Shown: positions 7,962-15,993 of the stretch, in pieces
Layout: every line of letters begins with the position of its first letter
Numbering within the stretch: position 1 is the first letter of the stretch
Assembly: GCA_023129415.1 (NCBI GenBank)
Contig: JAGMCF010000198.1
Span: 1 to 35,127, forward strand
Reading direction: 5' to 3'
Source of the DNA: Candidatus Cloacimonadota bacterium
GTDB lineage: Bacteria > Cloacimonadota > Cloacimonadia > JGIOTU-2
DNA: 35,127 nt
The notes under the pieces: model-generated
The model's input: the letters and a program-made list of their open reading frames with translations, nothing else
Database searches by the model: none
What the model was told of the DNA's origin: nothing
Position numbers and translations under genes: made by a program

Positions 7962-8516
7962 ATGTTTCTTTTTAAACCAAAGTTTAAATTTAAAGATATT
8001 AAAGATATTCTTCCTGTTCATAAAACAAGGAAGTGGAAACGTAGAAAACGGAATAATATATTAGAGATAATTATACATCATTCCGCAGCTATAAGTAAAA
8101 AAGGAAAAGGGTTAGAAGAAATAGAAAATATAGCAATATATCACAAATCTCTAGGAAATCATATTTCTAAAAGAGGTTGTCCTGGAATTTGTTATCCTTG
8201 GGTAATAGATAGAGATGGAGTTATATATAAAACATCTGATCATGAAAATATAACTTGGCATTGTAAAAGACATAATCTTAGAGGTTTAGGTATTTGTCTT
8301 TTAGGAAAATTTACAAAAGGCGGACAAAAACCAACACTAGATCAATTACGATCTTTAGAAAAATTGTTATTTTATTTGTCATCTACATTAAAAGTGAGTA
8401 TTCATCATGTTTATTGTCATAGGGATTTTAAAAATACTATATGCCCAGGAGATCTTCTTTATTATTATGTTTGTTTGAGAAAAGCATATCCAAAGATTTT
8501 TATAAAAGATTTTTAA
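7962..8516 (+). CDS. N-acetylmuramoyl-L-alanine amidase (endolysin, Amidase_2/PGRP fold)
   Basis: 184 residues. Motifs of the T7-lysozyme type: IIIHHSA (zinc ligand H39 or H40), GICYPWVIDRDGVIYK, HENITWHCKRHN, GLGICLLGKF and YCHRDFKNTICPGD with ligands H153 and C161. It cleaves the amide bond between MurNAc and L-Ala in peptidoglycan, giving host lysis. No signal peptide and a highly basic N-terminus (about 5-31). A holin is not obvious next door; the small membrane proteins at 3825, 24459 or 27598 are candidates only. Confidence 0.88.
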   Translation: MFLFKPKFKFKDIKDILPVHKTRKWKRRKRNNILEIIIHHSAAISKKGKGLEEIENIAIYHKSLGNHISKRGCPGICYPWVIDRDGVIYKTSDHENITWHCKRHNLRGLGICLLGKFTKGGQKPTLDQLRSLEKLLFYLSSTLKVSIHHVYCHRDFKNTICPGDLLYYYVCLRKAYPKIFIKDF

Positions 8517-8531
8517 TGGAAGGTTTATAAA

Positions 8532-8912
8532 ATGGATATATGGGGATCAAATAAGAAAAATAATAATGACGAAAATGATTATTTGAAGAATTTAGAAAAG
8601 AAACGTCAAGAAAAGGAAATATTAAAAGAATATACTAAAGAAAGAAAGTTGCGAGCAATAGACAAAATACAAAAAGTATTAGACTTACCTTTTTTTACTG
8701 ATTATAATACAGAAGGTTTAAGTACATTTCAAAGACTAACTATTTTACAATTACTAAGAAAGATTGGTGAATGTGAAGGAGAAATTCCTAGAGAATTTTG
8801 GTGTAAGAGTTGTAAAAGGAAAGAAAAAAGAGTGAAAGAACTTATAAAAAGATTTCGAGATAATCAAAAAAATTGTACAAATTTGAACAAACGTAAAGAT
8901 CTTTTTACTTAA
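8532..8912 (+). CDS. Charged protein with CEGEIP-EFWC-x2-CKR motif
   Basis: 126 residues, Lys/Glu-rich, mostly helical. Contains LLRKIGECEGEIPREFWCKSCKR at about 75-97. Essentially the same motif (CEGEIPVEFWCDDCKR) occurs in the protein at 27108-27518, so the two share a small Cys-containing, probably zinc-binding, module. Function unknown. GGAAGG precedes the ATG. Confidence 0.7.
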   Translation: MDIWGSNKKNNNDENDYLKNLEKKRQEKEILKEYTKERKLRAIDKIQKVLDLPFFTDYNTEGLSTFQRLTILQLLRKIGECEGEIPREFWCKSCKRKEKRVKELIKRFRDNQKNCTNLNKRKDLFT

Positions 8913-8939
8913 AATTCTTTATAAAAGGAGGTTTTTAGA

Positions 8940-11768
8940 ATGAAAAAATTTCTTTTGTTAGCAGTAATGCTTTTATTTATACTTATATCAACAAATGTAG
9001 TTTTTGCTCAGCCTTTAGATCAAATGATAGATACGAGCACTACTAATAAATATGTTCGTGTTTATTTTTCGCCTGGATCTGAAGAAATTGCTCAAATTTG
9101 TGTTGATATTGCAAATGAACATATAAATTGGATTGAAGATGTAAAAGGAATACCACTTGAGCAAATTCCTGTTCCAATATTTCTTTATTCGAACAGACAA
9201 GATTTTAGATTATCTCAAGTTATGGATGTACAAGGAGCGGAAGGAGTAACATTATTATGGTATCCGAAAATTTTAGTTTATTTTAATGGTTCATTTTTAG
9301 ATTTGAGACATGTGGTTACACATGAATTAAACCATTTTGTAACATTTGATTATCTTACTAGAAATTACAAAGATTGTGTTAAAAGAGGAAAAAAAGCAGA
9401 TACTTTGAAATATGATTATAAATATGATATGAATCCTTATTTCTCGGAAGTAGATGAACCTGCGCGAAAGTATTTTGAGATTTTTTTGTCAGGAAATTTA
9501 CCTTTGTGGTTGTGCGAAGGAATAGCAGAAGCATGGTCAAATCCATATCAAGCGCAAAAAGAATGTATGATAAGGGATTGTATTTTATGGCGTGGACCAT
9601 ATAATATTTGGGAGTTAATGCAATATCCTTCATTTCTTACAATTTATAAAATGGGAGAATCTGCTGTAGAATTTATGGAACAACAAGCAGGAGATTATGC
9701 AATAAAGACTTTTTTAGATTATGCGTGTAGTGAAAGTATAAATAAAGCATTTTCAGTTTTGTTTGGATTTGAAGAAGAAACTGCTTTGTTTGATTTCAAT
9801 AAATATTGGAGAATGTATTTAGTTAATAAATATTTTGTTGTAGATGGGGTTGAACAATTATATCTTAACTCTCCCGATACTTTAAATGTAGGGTTAGCAA
9901 GTTGGGCAGTTTTAGGTGGAAAGGCAACTTATTCTTATAGAGAATCACAAGTTCAAATAACAAATGGTGATGATGTTTTTGCAAAGGATCATAATATGCA
10001 AGATAATGATTTGGGAACTTTAACAAAGAATGCATCAATTTGTGAAAAGTATCTTATATATAGCAGTTTACATAATAGAAAGGATATTATAACCATTTAT
10101 GATTTAGAAAAGAAAAAACGAATAGAAACATTCGCATTTGAAAATATTGTTTGTATTTCATCTCCAGCATATAATGATAAAGATCTTGTTTTTATTGGTC
10201 AAAGAGAAAATGGATTTGAAAATATAATGGTGATGAGAAATAGAAAATACTACCAAGCATTAAAATCTAATTGTGATATTCGTTCTTTGGTATTATATAA
10301 TGATGAAGTTTTTTTCATATCAGATTTGGATACAGCGGAAGTTTATGATCTTTATAAATATTCAATGAAAACAAGACAAGTAAAAAGATTGACAAAAAAT
10401 ATTAATGCCAGAGATCTTACGTTATCGGAAAATAAAAGATTTCTACTTTTTGTAGTAGATGGAAAGGAATATAATTATTTATGTTTTTATGATTTAGTGA
10501 GTGAATATGTTTATATAAGTTCTCCACTTGCTGAATATATTCAATTTCCTTATATAGGAAAGAAAGTTATTGTGACGATGCTTGCGAATGGGAAATATTA
10601 TAATTATGTTATTAATCCGATAATAACAACAACTGCAAAATATAATATAAAAGAAAAAAGAGATTCTTGGTATAAGATTTATAAGAAACATAAAGTGACG
10701 CCTGCTAAATTTAAATGGCATTTTACTATATCAGATATAATTATGGCTTATGATGATTATTTTGGAACACAAGTAGAAGGGTTAATGTCTGTAGTTCGAG
10801 AAGATGGAACAAAAAGGTGGCAGTTTATAGCTTCAGAAAATGGTATTGGAGTATTGAAAAGTTGGCATCAATTATGGTCTACAAAATTTCTTGCTTTCCA
10901 ATGGTATAATTTATATCGTTTTTATACTACTAGAAATGTAATAAAAGAAAGATCAGTTGCATTTGTGGGAGGATATATTTTTAAATTGGATGAATATTCT
11001 GAAGTTTATTCGAGTTTAATGATAGGAAATAGGAGGAGGAGTTTTTACTTATCGTGGAATGATTCACATTATGGAGGAATTTATTTTAAATATCCTGGGA
11101 AACATCAATTTACTGAAAATTATAGATTAAAACCTACTATGTTAAATTTTGATTCTCATGAAGATTTTGTATATAAAAGATATTCAAAAGGATATGTGTC
11201 TAATTTAGTATTGTCTTTTTATCGAGACATAACACGGTATTCTCAGTACTGGGCACCTTTGGCTGGAACTAAATTTTGGTTGTATCAGGATATTGATGTT
11301 GATTTTACAAATAAAAAAATAGTTAGTGCAAGAACTCAGGGAGTATTGGTAAAATATTTTAGTTTGGGAGATCCTGTATGTTGGGCACATAGAATAGCTG
11401 CAGGAAAGGTGATAGGTGCTTATCCCTTAAAATATGAACTTGGAGGGCCTACATCTTTTAGAGGACGAGAATGGTTATCTATGTATGTGAAAAATTATTG
11501 GTTGTATAGTATGGAAGTAAGATTACCTTTTGCGTACTACGCTGGAATATTTGGCAAAACAGGGCCTGGGTTTCTTTTGCATCATATAAAAATAAAGTTG
11601 TTCGGAGATATTGGTCAAGCTTGGAATAAAAAACCTAAGGATGTATTGTGGGATGTTGGTTTTGGATTAAGTGGGTGGTTTGGATACACGCCTTTAAATT
11701 TGTATTGGGTTTATAATTCAGATCATAAGAAATTTAGACCATTTTTAAGTCTATCATATGATTTTTAG
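8940..11768 (+). CDS. Secreted peptidase-MA / beta-propeller / Omp85-like barrel protein
   Basis: 942 residues, the largest complete gene here. Residues 1-23 are a signal peptide (cleavage likely after VFA). Residues about 35-290 form a gluzincin-like peptidase domain: VVTHELNHFV (H128, E129, H132) and LWLCEGIAEAW with E193 as likely third zinc ligand, as in peptidase MA. Residues about 340-600 show repeated strand patterns consistent with a TolB/WD40-like propeller (e.g. LIYSSLHNRKDIITIYDL, VFIGQRENGFENIMVM). The last about 300 residues are strand-rich and include GGPTSFRGRE (FRG at 840-842), resembling the Omp85 loop-6 (V/L)RG(F/Y) signature; the protein ends SLSYDF with a terminal Phe, as in outer-membrane barrels. 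This order is known in bacterial proteins, but is surprising in a phage. Confidence 0.8.
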   Translation: MKKFLLLAVMLLFILISTNVVFAQPLDQMIDTSTTNKYVRVYFSPGSEEIAQICVDIANEHINWIEDVKGIPLEQIPVPIFLYSNRQDFRLSQVMDVQGAEGVTLLWYPKILVYFNGSFLDLRHVVTHELNHFVTFDYLTRNYKDCVKRGKKADTLKYDYKYDMNPYFSEVDEPARKYFEIFLSGNLPLWLCEGIAEAWSNPYQAQKECMIRDCILWRGPYNIWELMQYPSFLTIYKMGESAVEFMEQQAGDYAIKTFLDYACSESINKAFSVLFGFEEETALFDFNKYWRMYLVNKYFVVDGVEQLYLNSPDTLNVGLASWAVLGGKATYSYRESQVQITNGDDVFAKDHNMQDNDLGTLTKNASICEKYLIYSSLHNRKDIITIYDLEKKKRIETFAFENIVCISSPAYNDKDLVFIGQRENGFENIMVMRNRKYYQALKSNCDIRSLVLYNDEVFFISDLDTAEVYDLYKYSMKTRQVKRLTKNINARDLTLSENKRFLLFVVDGKEYNYLCFYDLVSEYVYISSPLAEYIQFPYIGKKVIVTMLANGKYYNYVINPIITTTAKYNIKEKRDSWYKIYKKHKVTPAKFKWHFTISDIIMAYDDYFGTQVEGLMSVVREDGTKRWQFIASENGIGVLKSWHQLWSTKFLAFQWYNLYRFYTTRNVIKERSVAFVGGYIFKLDEYSEVYSSLMIGNRRRSFYLSWNDSHYGGIYFKYPGKHQFTENYRLKPTMLNFDSHEDFVYKRYSKGYVSNLVLSFYRDITRYSQYWAPLAGTKFWLYQDIDVDFTNKKIVSARTQGVLVKYFSLGDPVCWAHRIAAGKVIGAYPLKYELGGPTSFRGREWLSMYVKNYWLYSMEVRLPFAYYAGIFGKTGPGFLLHHIKIKLFGDIGQAWNKKPKDVLWDVGFGLSGWFGYTPLNLYWVYNSDHKKFRPFLSLSYDF

Positions 11769-11787
11769 AAAGAAGGGGGTGAGAAAT

Positions 11788-11865
11788 ATGTATATATCAA
11801 GTGATGTAATATTAGAAAAAGTCTCATGTCCTTATTATTGTGATTTTTATATTATAATGTGTTAA
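11788..11865 (+). CDS. Possible 25-aa microprotein
   Basis: ATG behind AAGGGGGTGAG, encoding MYISSDVILEKVSCPYYCDF plus a short hydrophobic end. The strong ribosome site is the main argument. Its 3' end overlaps the promoter-like TATAAT at 11853. Could be a leader peptide or chance. Confidence 0.35.
   Translation: MYISSDVILEKVSCPYYCDFYIIMC
11845..11863 (+). promoter_or_regulatory. Putative promoter (TATAAT)
   Basis: TTTTTATATTATAATGTGTTAAT with TATAAT at 11853-11858, 31 bp ahead of the ATG at 11889. It is looser than the repeated core found from 12117 onward. Confidence 0.35.
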
Positions 11866-11888
11866 TATTAAAAAGAAGGAGTTTAAAG

Positions 11889-12098
11889 ATGAAAGATCAT
11901 ATGAAGCCTAATTTGATTGATAGTTATTTGGATACATATTCAGAGATATCACCAGGAAAATGGTGTACTGCAAAACCACTTACTCTTTTTGGTATTGAGC
12001 GTATACGCCAAAATATATATCATGCGTGGCTTGTTTTATGGGGTAAAGCAACTGCTGTTTACTTTGGTACCGATGTGCATAAGAAAGGAAAAAAATAA
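11889..12098 (+). CDS. Hypothetical 69-aa protein
   Basis: Start chosen at the ATG preceded by GAAGGAG; an upstream TTG lacks a ribosome site. Contains a Trp/Tyr-rich helix (IYHAWLVLWGKATAVYFG). The ending runs into the promoter box at 12097. Not recognised. Confidence 0.6.
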   Translation: MKDHMKPNLIDSYLDTYSEISPGKWCTAKPLTLFGIERIRQNIYHAWLVLWGKATAVYFGTDVHKKGKK

Positions 12099-12133
12099 AG
12101 TACCTCCTTACTATATTTTGTGTATAATATATT
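12097..12133 (+). promoter_or_regulatory. Class-1 promoter P1 (AAAGTACC type)
   Basis: Core TTTTGTGTATAATATATT with TATAAT at 12123-12128 and an extended TG. The upstream box AAAGTACCTCCTTA is shared with 25615 and 26161. The core plus leader (12116-12152, 37 nt) is identical to 22857-22893. Drives the gene at 12157. Confidence 0.8.
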
Positions 12134-12153
12134 GAACATAAAATAAAGGAGGT
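12102..12153 (+). promoter_or_regulatory. Inverted repeat that could hide the ribosome site in read-through RNA
   Basis: ACCTCCTT (12102-12109) is an exact complement of AAGGAGGT (12146-12153), the ribosome site of the next gene. The left arm lies upstream of the P1 start point, so only transcripts reading through from upstream could form it. Confidence 0.4.
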
Positions 12154-12156
12154 GAA

Positions 12157-12558
12157 ATGAAAAAAGAAATTTTGTATGTATGTGAGATTTGTGGGAAAAA
12201 ATTCAAAAGCGCAAGTAAAGCTAAGGAGTGTGAAAAACAAGGAATACCTGATAAAGATAAATTTCCAGTAGGGTTGATTTTTAATGACCCAACTGCCCCA
12301 AGTGATAGTTTTTACAAAGATATAACATTTGCAGTAGCAAAAGTAAATGTTCAAGGGCATTACATGGGTGTTAGTGCGTGGGCTTGTAGGGATAATGGTG
12401 CTGGTGATAATTTAGATGAATATTGTAGTTATTATCCTTTGGATGGGAAGGATGAACCAAATCGTAATCATCCAACTTTTAAAAGGATGGTAAAAGCATT
12501 AAAAAAGAAAAGAATACCTATAACTGTTTGGAACGGGAAAAAAGCAGTTAAATTATAA
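12157..12558 (+). CDS. Hypothetical protein with N-terminal zinc-finger-like motif
   Basis: 133 residues. YVCEICGKKFKSASKAKECE (8-27) looks like a C2H2-type finger with Cys replacing a His. The remainder is a compact domain with AVAKVNVQGHYMGVSAWACRD and YYPLDGKDEPN. Strong AAAGGAGGTG site and its own class-1 promoter. No known family recognised. Confidence 0.75.
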   Translation: MKKEILYVCEICGKKFKSASKAKECEKQGIPDKDKFPVGLIFNDPTAPSDSFYKDITFAVAKVNVQGHYMGVSAWACRDNGAGDNLDEYCSYYPLDGKDEPNRNHPTFKRMVKALKKKRIPITVWNGKKAVKL

Positions 12559-12569
12559 GGAAAAGTAAA

Positions 12570-12977
12570 ATGAAGAACTATATAATGATCTTATGTTTTA
12601 TAACTATGATTATGTTTATTGGATGTTCCTTTCCTACAAATACTTCATATAATGATCATTTTTATGAACAAAAAGCTTATGTTAATGATTTAGACGCTTG
12701 GGGAAATGATGCTGAAGTTATGGTGTATGGAGATGTAAAATCTGAATTGCCGGGAATATTTCTTCATGCTGTTGTAATTGGTAAAACAGGCTTGAAAGTT
12801 ATTTCTGATCCCTTTTTTGTAAGATCTCCAGATAATTGGACTCCATTCTCTATTATAGTATACGTTGGACCAAATCAAATTAAGTGGGCCGAAAATGTTT
12901 ATATCGAAATAGAAGATATGGATGGAGAAGTGATTTATGAAGGATATAGTCAGATGGTAGATATAGATTTTTATTAA
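12570..12977 (+). CDS. Predicted lipoprotein
   Basis: 135 residues with a lipoprotein signal (hydrophobic 4-17, lipobox FIGC with Cys19). The mature part is strand-rich (LPGIFLHAVVIGKTGLKVI; NWTPFSIIVYVGPNQI; NVYIEIEDMDGEVIYEG), suggesting a beta-sandwich. A phage lipoprotein is often a superinfection-exclusion factor, but nothing here proves that. SD AAGGAAAAG. Confidence 0.7.
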   Translation: MKNYIMILCFITMIMFIGCSFPTNTSYNDHFYEQKAYVNDLDAWGNDAEVMVYGDVKSELPGIFLHAVVIGKTGLKVISDPFFVRSPDNWTPFSIIVYVGPNQIKWAENVYIEIEDMDGEVIYEGYSQMVDIDFY

Positions 12978-13028
12978 GAATAAGAATTTGGTAAAAAATA
13001 AATTTTATAATTATTGGAGGAAGAGAAG

Positions 13029-13241
13029 ATGAGTAAAGTAAAAATAGAAGCAAAGCAAAAACCTGTTTGTATTTATTGTGGTGAAAGAACAAATTTATTA
13101 ATGATTGCACATCGGAATGAAACTGGTAATATGGTTGGATGGATATTTGTGTGTGAAAAACATTTAGAAAAAGTAGGTGGTCAAGATATGAGTATTGAAT
13201 TTAATAGGGTAATACAATCAAAAAGGGAGGAGCTTTTTTAA
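13029..13241 (+). CDS. Zinc-finger-like 70-aa protein
   Basis: Start chosen at the ATG behind GGAGGAAGAG. CIYCG (about 14-18) and FVCEKH (41-46) form a CxxC...CxxH zinc site. Function unknown; followed two bases later by the next gene. Confidence 0.65.
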   Translation: MSKVKIEAKQKPVCIYCGERTNLLMIAHRNETGNMVGWIFVCEKHLEKVGGQDMSIEFNRVIQSKREELF

Positions 13242-13242
13242 A

Positions 13243-13446
13243 ATGAGCGTATTTAGAAATCGAGTAAAATCAAAGAAACAAAGACATAAAAAAGGACATC
13301 GAAGGCGAACAACGAATAAAGAGAAGCGTGGACTATTAATGAGTTGGTCTTGGGATGATATAAAGAGAAAGAAAAACATTGGTGAATCAATATTAAAAAC
13401 AGTGTTTCCATTTCTTTATGAAATGTCTCAACTTAAGAAAAAATGA
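13243..13446 (+). CDS. Highly basic 67-aa protein
   Basis: N-terminal 30 residues are almost all Lys, Arg, Gln and His (VKSKKQRHKKGHRRRTTNK), suggesting nucleic-acid binding. The C-terminal half is amphipathic (SILKTVFPFLYEMSQL). GGGAGG upstream. Not recognised. Confidence 0.6.
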   Translation: MSVFRNRVKSKKQRHKKGHRRRTTNKEKRGLLMSWSWDDIKRKKNIGESILKTVFPFLYEMSQLKKK

Positions 13447-13486
13447 TAAAAATGGAAAGATAAAGGAAAATGGAGAATAAATTTAA

Positions 13487-14479
13487 ATGAGTCAATTCAA
13501 AGTTGAAGTTGTTCCTGTAAAATTAGAAAAACATCCTGATGCTGACCTTTTATCTATTGCAACAGTAAAGGGTTGGCAATGTGTAGTGAAAACATCTGAT
13601 TTTGATGGTGTTGAGTTAGGTGCTTATATTCCTCTTGATTCTATTCTTCCACCTATGCCTGAATGGGAGTATATGCAGAGTAAGAAATATAGAGTTAGAA
13701 CTATAAGACTTCGTGGTATTCTTAGTCAAGGAATTTTAATTCCTGCAAAAGAAGGATGGGTTGAAGGTCAAGATGTAACTGAAGAATTAGGAATAAAAAA
13801 GTGGATCCCTCCAGAAGAAAGACAAGAGAAAGTAATACATGGAGGAGTTAAAGTTCCAGAACCTGCAAAGTTTTGTTATCATACAGATATTGAAAGAATT
13901 CAAAATTTTCCTAATGCGTTTAAAGAAGGAGATGAAGTAATAATTACTGAAAAAATTCACGGTACTAATTGTCGATTTGGTTGGACTGATGGTCAATATA
14001 TGGTAGGAAGTCATACTTGTAGGAAAGAATGTCATGGTGTATCAATTTATGCTCGAATAGGTGAAGAATTAGATATGGAACATAAATTTAGTTTTAATCT
14101 TTTTACTAAAGAAAATAATGATTTAGTCTTGTATGGAGAAATTTATGGTTTTAAAGTACAAAAGAAATTTAATTATGGATTAGAAACTCAAAAGTTTATA
14201 CTTTTTGATGTTCAATTAAATGGTGTGTTTTTGGAGTGGGAAGAAGTAGAAGGATATGCAAAAATTTTTAATCTTGATTTACCTCCTGTATTATACAAAG
14301 GACCATTTTCAAATAAGGTTGTAGAGGAATTAGTAAATGGATTAACAGTTTTAGGACAAGGAGCACATTTAAAAGAAGGAATTGTTATACGTTCTATACA
14401 TGAGGAATGGGATGAAAGGTTAGGAAGAAAGTGGATTAAAAAAGTTTCGGATGAATATCTTTTGAAGAAAGGAGGATGA
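13487..14479 (+). CDS. RNA ligase, DRB0094/Rnl5-type
   Basis: 330 residues. Residues 1-110 form an N-terminal OB-like domain (VVPVKLEKHPDADLLSIATV), a feature of the Deinococcus DRB0094 (Rnl5) family. The nucleotidyltransferase core has motif I EKIHGTN with adenylated Lys156, motif III LVLYGEIYG, motif IV KEGIVIR (296-302) and motif V RKWIKKVS (314-321). These ATP-dependent ligases seal RNA or RNA/DNA nicks. In this phage it could mend tRNAs cut by host anticodon nucleases, which fits with the phage tRNA-Lys (inference). Ribosome site GGAG. Confidence 0.9.
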   Translation: MSQFKVEVVPVKLEKHPDADLLSIATVKGWQCVVKTSDFDGVELGAYIPLDSILPPMPEWEYMQSKKYRVRTIRLRGILSQGILIPAKEGWVEGQDVTEELGIKKWIPPEERQEKVIHGGVKVPEPAKFCYHTDIERIQNFPNAFKEGDEVIITEKIHGTNCRFGWTDGQYMVGSHTCRKECHGVSIYARIGEELDMEHKFSFNLFTKENNDLVLYGEIYGFKVQKKFNYGLETQKFILFDVQLNGVFLEWEEVEGYAKIFNLDLPPVLYKGPFSNKVVEELVNGLTVLGQGAHLKEGIVIRSIHEEWDERLGRKWIKKVSDEYLLKKGG

Positions 14480-14480
14480 A

Positions 14481-14708
14481 ATGAAATATTTTGTATTTGT
14501 AAGTGTTGATCATAAAAATTATCGCCTTGCATTATCAGTTGATTCACTTAAAGAAGTGAATATTCATATGAATAACAAAAAATTATACCCAACTCTTTAT
14601 CCTTATGATTTTATAGTTATTCGTGGTAATCAATTGTCTATTGTTGGAAATGATAAATACATAGGTGCAAAAATTGATAAAAAAGGGAAAAATAATGAAC
14701 CAGATTAG
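14481..14708 (+). CDS. Hypothetical 75-aa protein
   Basis: Preceded by a perfect AAAGGAGG and one base after the ligase stop. Alternating strands (KYFVFVSVDHKNYRLALSV; DFIVIRGNQLSIVG) suggest a small beta domain. Overlaps the next gene by 14 bases. Not recognised. Confidence 0.65.
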   Translation: MKYFVFVSVDHKNYRLALSVDSLKEVNIHMNNKKLYPTLYPYDFIVIRGNQLSIVGNDKYIGAKIDKKGKNNEPD

Positions 14709-15399
14709 CGAAAAAATTAAAAAATTACATTTGGATATATTATATCCAACAGTGATGGTGGGAACCGGTAAAGATAATGGTTCGGGGGTTGTTATATATT
14801 CAAAAAAGAAAAAAGGTAATAGTAGGTGGGAAACATATATAATTACCAATTATCATGTAATTGCATGGACACTTAAAGCTAAACCAAGAAGAAAGATAAA
14901 TATAACTTTTTTTAAATATAAAAGGTGGAGTGAAAATATAGGAAATAAAGTTATTAGTGCTACGGTTGTGACATATGATAGAAAACGAGATTTAGCTCTT
15001 TTAAAGCTTTATTCTAAAGAAAAATACATAGCAAAATTGCATTCTAAAAATATAAATAATGTTTATATTTTTGATGAAGTGTATACGTGCGGTTGTAGTC
15101 TTACTTATCCTCCTGTAATAACTTCAGGACATATTTCTGGATTAGATAATTATCAATGGTTAGTAACATCTCCAATTACAGATGGTAATAGTGGTGGTGG
15201 TGTTTATTTAAAAAATGGGCAATTAATAGGAATTTCTTGTGAAGTTGGGGTTAATAATGAGATTGAAGTAAATTATTTATGTTTTTTAGTTCCAATTAAT
15301 AGTATTTATGATTTTTTGGAAAAGAAAAAGTTTCAATTTATTTATGATTCAAAATTTACTTCAGCCCAGTGTGAAAAAATGAGAAAACGAAAAAAATGA
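14695..15399 (+). CDS. Trypsin-like (S1C/HtrA-like) serine protease, cytoplasmic
   Basis: 234 residues. Start at ATG 14695 (AAAGGG ahead). The chymotrypsin-fold triad is complete: ITNYHVI (H54), RKRDLALLKL (D99) and GNSGGG (S166), with the spacing of HtrA/DegP proteases. There is no signal peptide, TM segment or PDZ domain, so it should act inside the cell, on phage or host proteins. VMVGTGKDNGSGVVI at 20-34 is the typical first strand region. Trypsin-like proteases are uncommon in phages. ATGA overlap with the next gene. Confidence 0.87.
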   Translation: MNQISEKIKKLHLDILYPTVMVGTGKDNGSGVVIYSKKKKGNSRWETYIITNYHVIAWTLKAKPRRKINITFFKYKRWSENIGNKVISATVVTYDRKRDLALLKLYSKEKYIAKLHSKNINNVYIFDEVYTCGCSLTYPPVITSGHISGLDNYQWLVTSPITDGNSGGGVYLKNGQLIGISCEVGVNNEIEVNYLCFLVPINSIYDFLEKKKFQFIYDSKFTSAQCEKMRKRKK

Positions 15400-15692
15400 T
15401 AAAGGTATGGGCAGTACATGTCAGTAGAATAATTCCAGGTAAAGAGATATTTAGACTTCATGATGAAAAAGGCTTTCCTTTGGAAATGTCTTGTATATTA
15501 GCAAATGAGAAAGGAATGATAATAGATTGGGAAGGATTTATTAAAAAAGTGATGAAGTCAAAAAATTTTAACAATATTGATAAATTAATAAAAAGGATTA
15601 AAGTAGCTTGTCAAGATGCGGGATATAATAAAAAGTGGTGGAAAGAAAGATGTAGAAAAGAACCTGATAAGTTTAGGAAAGAAAAGGAGTGA
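15396..15692 (+). CDS. Hypothetical 98-aa protein
   Basis: Coupled to the protease gene by an ATGA overlap, with no strong ribosome site of its own. N-terminal strands (IKVWAVHVSRI), then a basic helical C-terminus (KSKNFNNIDKLIKRIKVAC; KKWWKERCRKEP). No family recognised. Confidence 0.65.
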   Translation: MIKVWAVHVSRIIPGKEIFRLHDEKGFPLEMSCILANEKGMIIDWEGFIKKVMKSKNFNNIDKLIKRIKVACQDAGYNKKWWKERCRKEPDKFRKEKE

Positions 15693-15693
15693 A

Positions 15694-15960
15694 ATGATTA
15701 CCTTACGAAAATATACAGAAGAGGAGCGACCACAAGGTTGTGGAGGGTGCTATGATTGTAAATTACCGTATAATCAATTTCCATGTGACTTAAATATTCA
15801 AGACGAATTGTGGGAGAAGATCAATCCTTCATTCCGTCGTGGTGGTGGTTTACTTTGTCCGAATTGTATTTGTAAACGCTTAATCGCCCTTGGTCTCACG
15901 GCGGTTAGGGTAACTGTTGATTTGTCTGAACTATTTTTGAAACAAAAAGAGGGAAAATGA
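15694..15960 (+). CDS. Cys-rich zinc-binding 88-aa protein
   Basis: ATG at 15694 is chosen because of the AAAGGAGTG ahead; a longer form would overlap the previous gene by 77 bases. CGGCYDC (16-22) and LLCPNCICKR form paired Cys clusters. Its codons contain more C and G than neighbouring genes (around 15830-15910), hinting at a separate origin. Function unknown. Confidence 0.65.
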   Translation: MITLRKYTEEERPQGCGGCYDCKLPYNQFPCDLNIQDELWEKINPSFRRGGGLLCPNCICKRLIALGLTAVRVTVDLSELFLKQKEGK

Positions 15961-15993
15961 AAAAAGTATTGGTAAATAAGGAGGAAAAAACCA

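Noticed and set aside
15616-15960. Longer N-terminus for the Cys-rich gene starting at 15616
   Set aside because: It would overlap the previous gene by 77 bases, while ATG 15694 has a good ribosome site.
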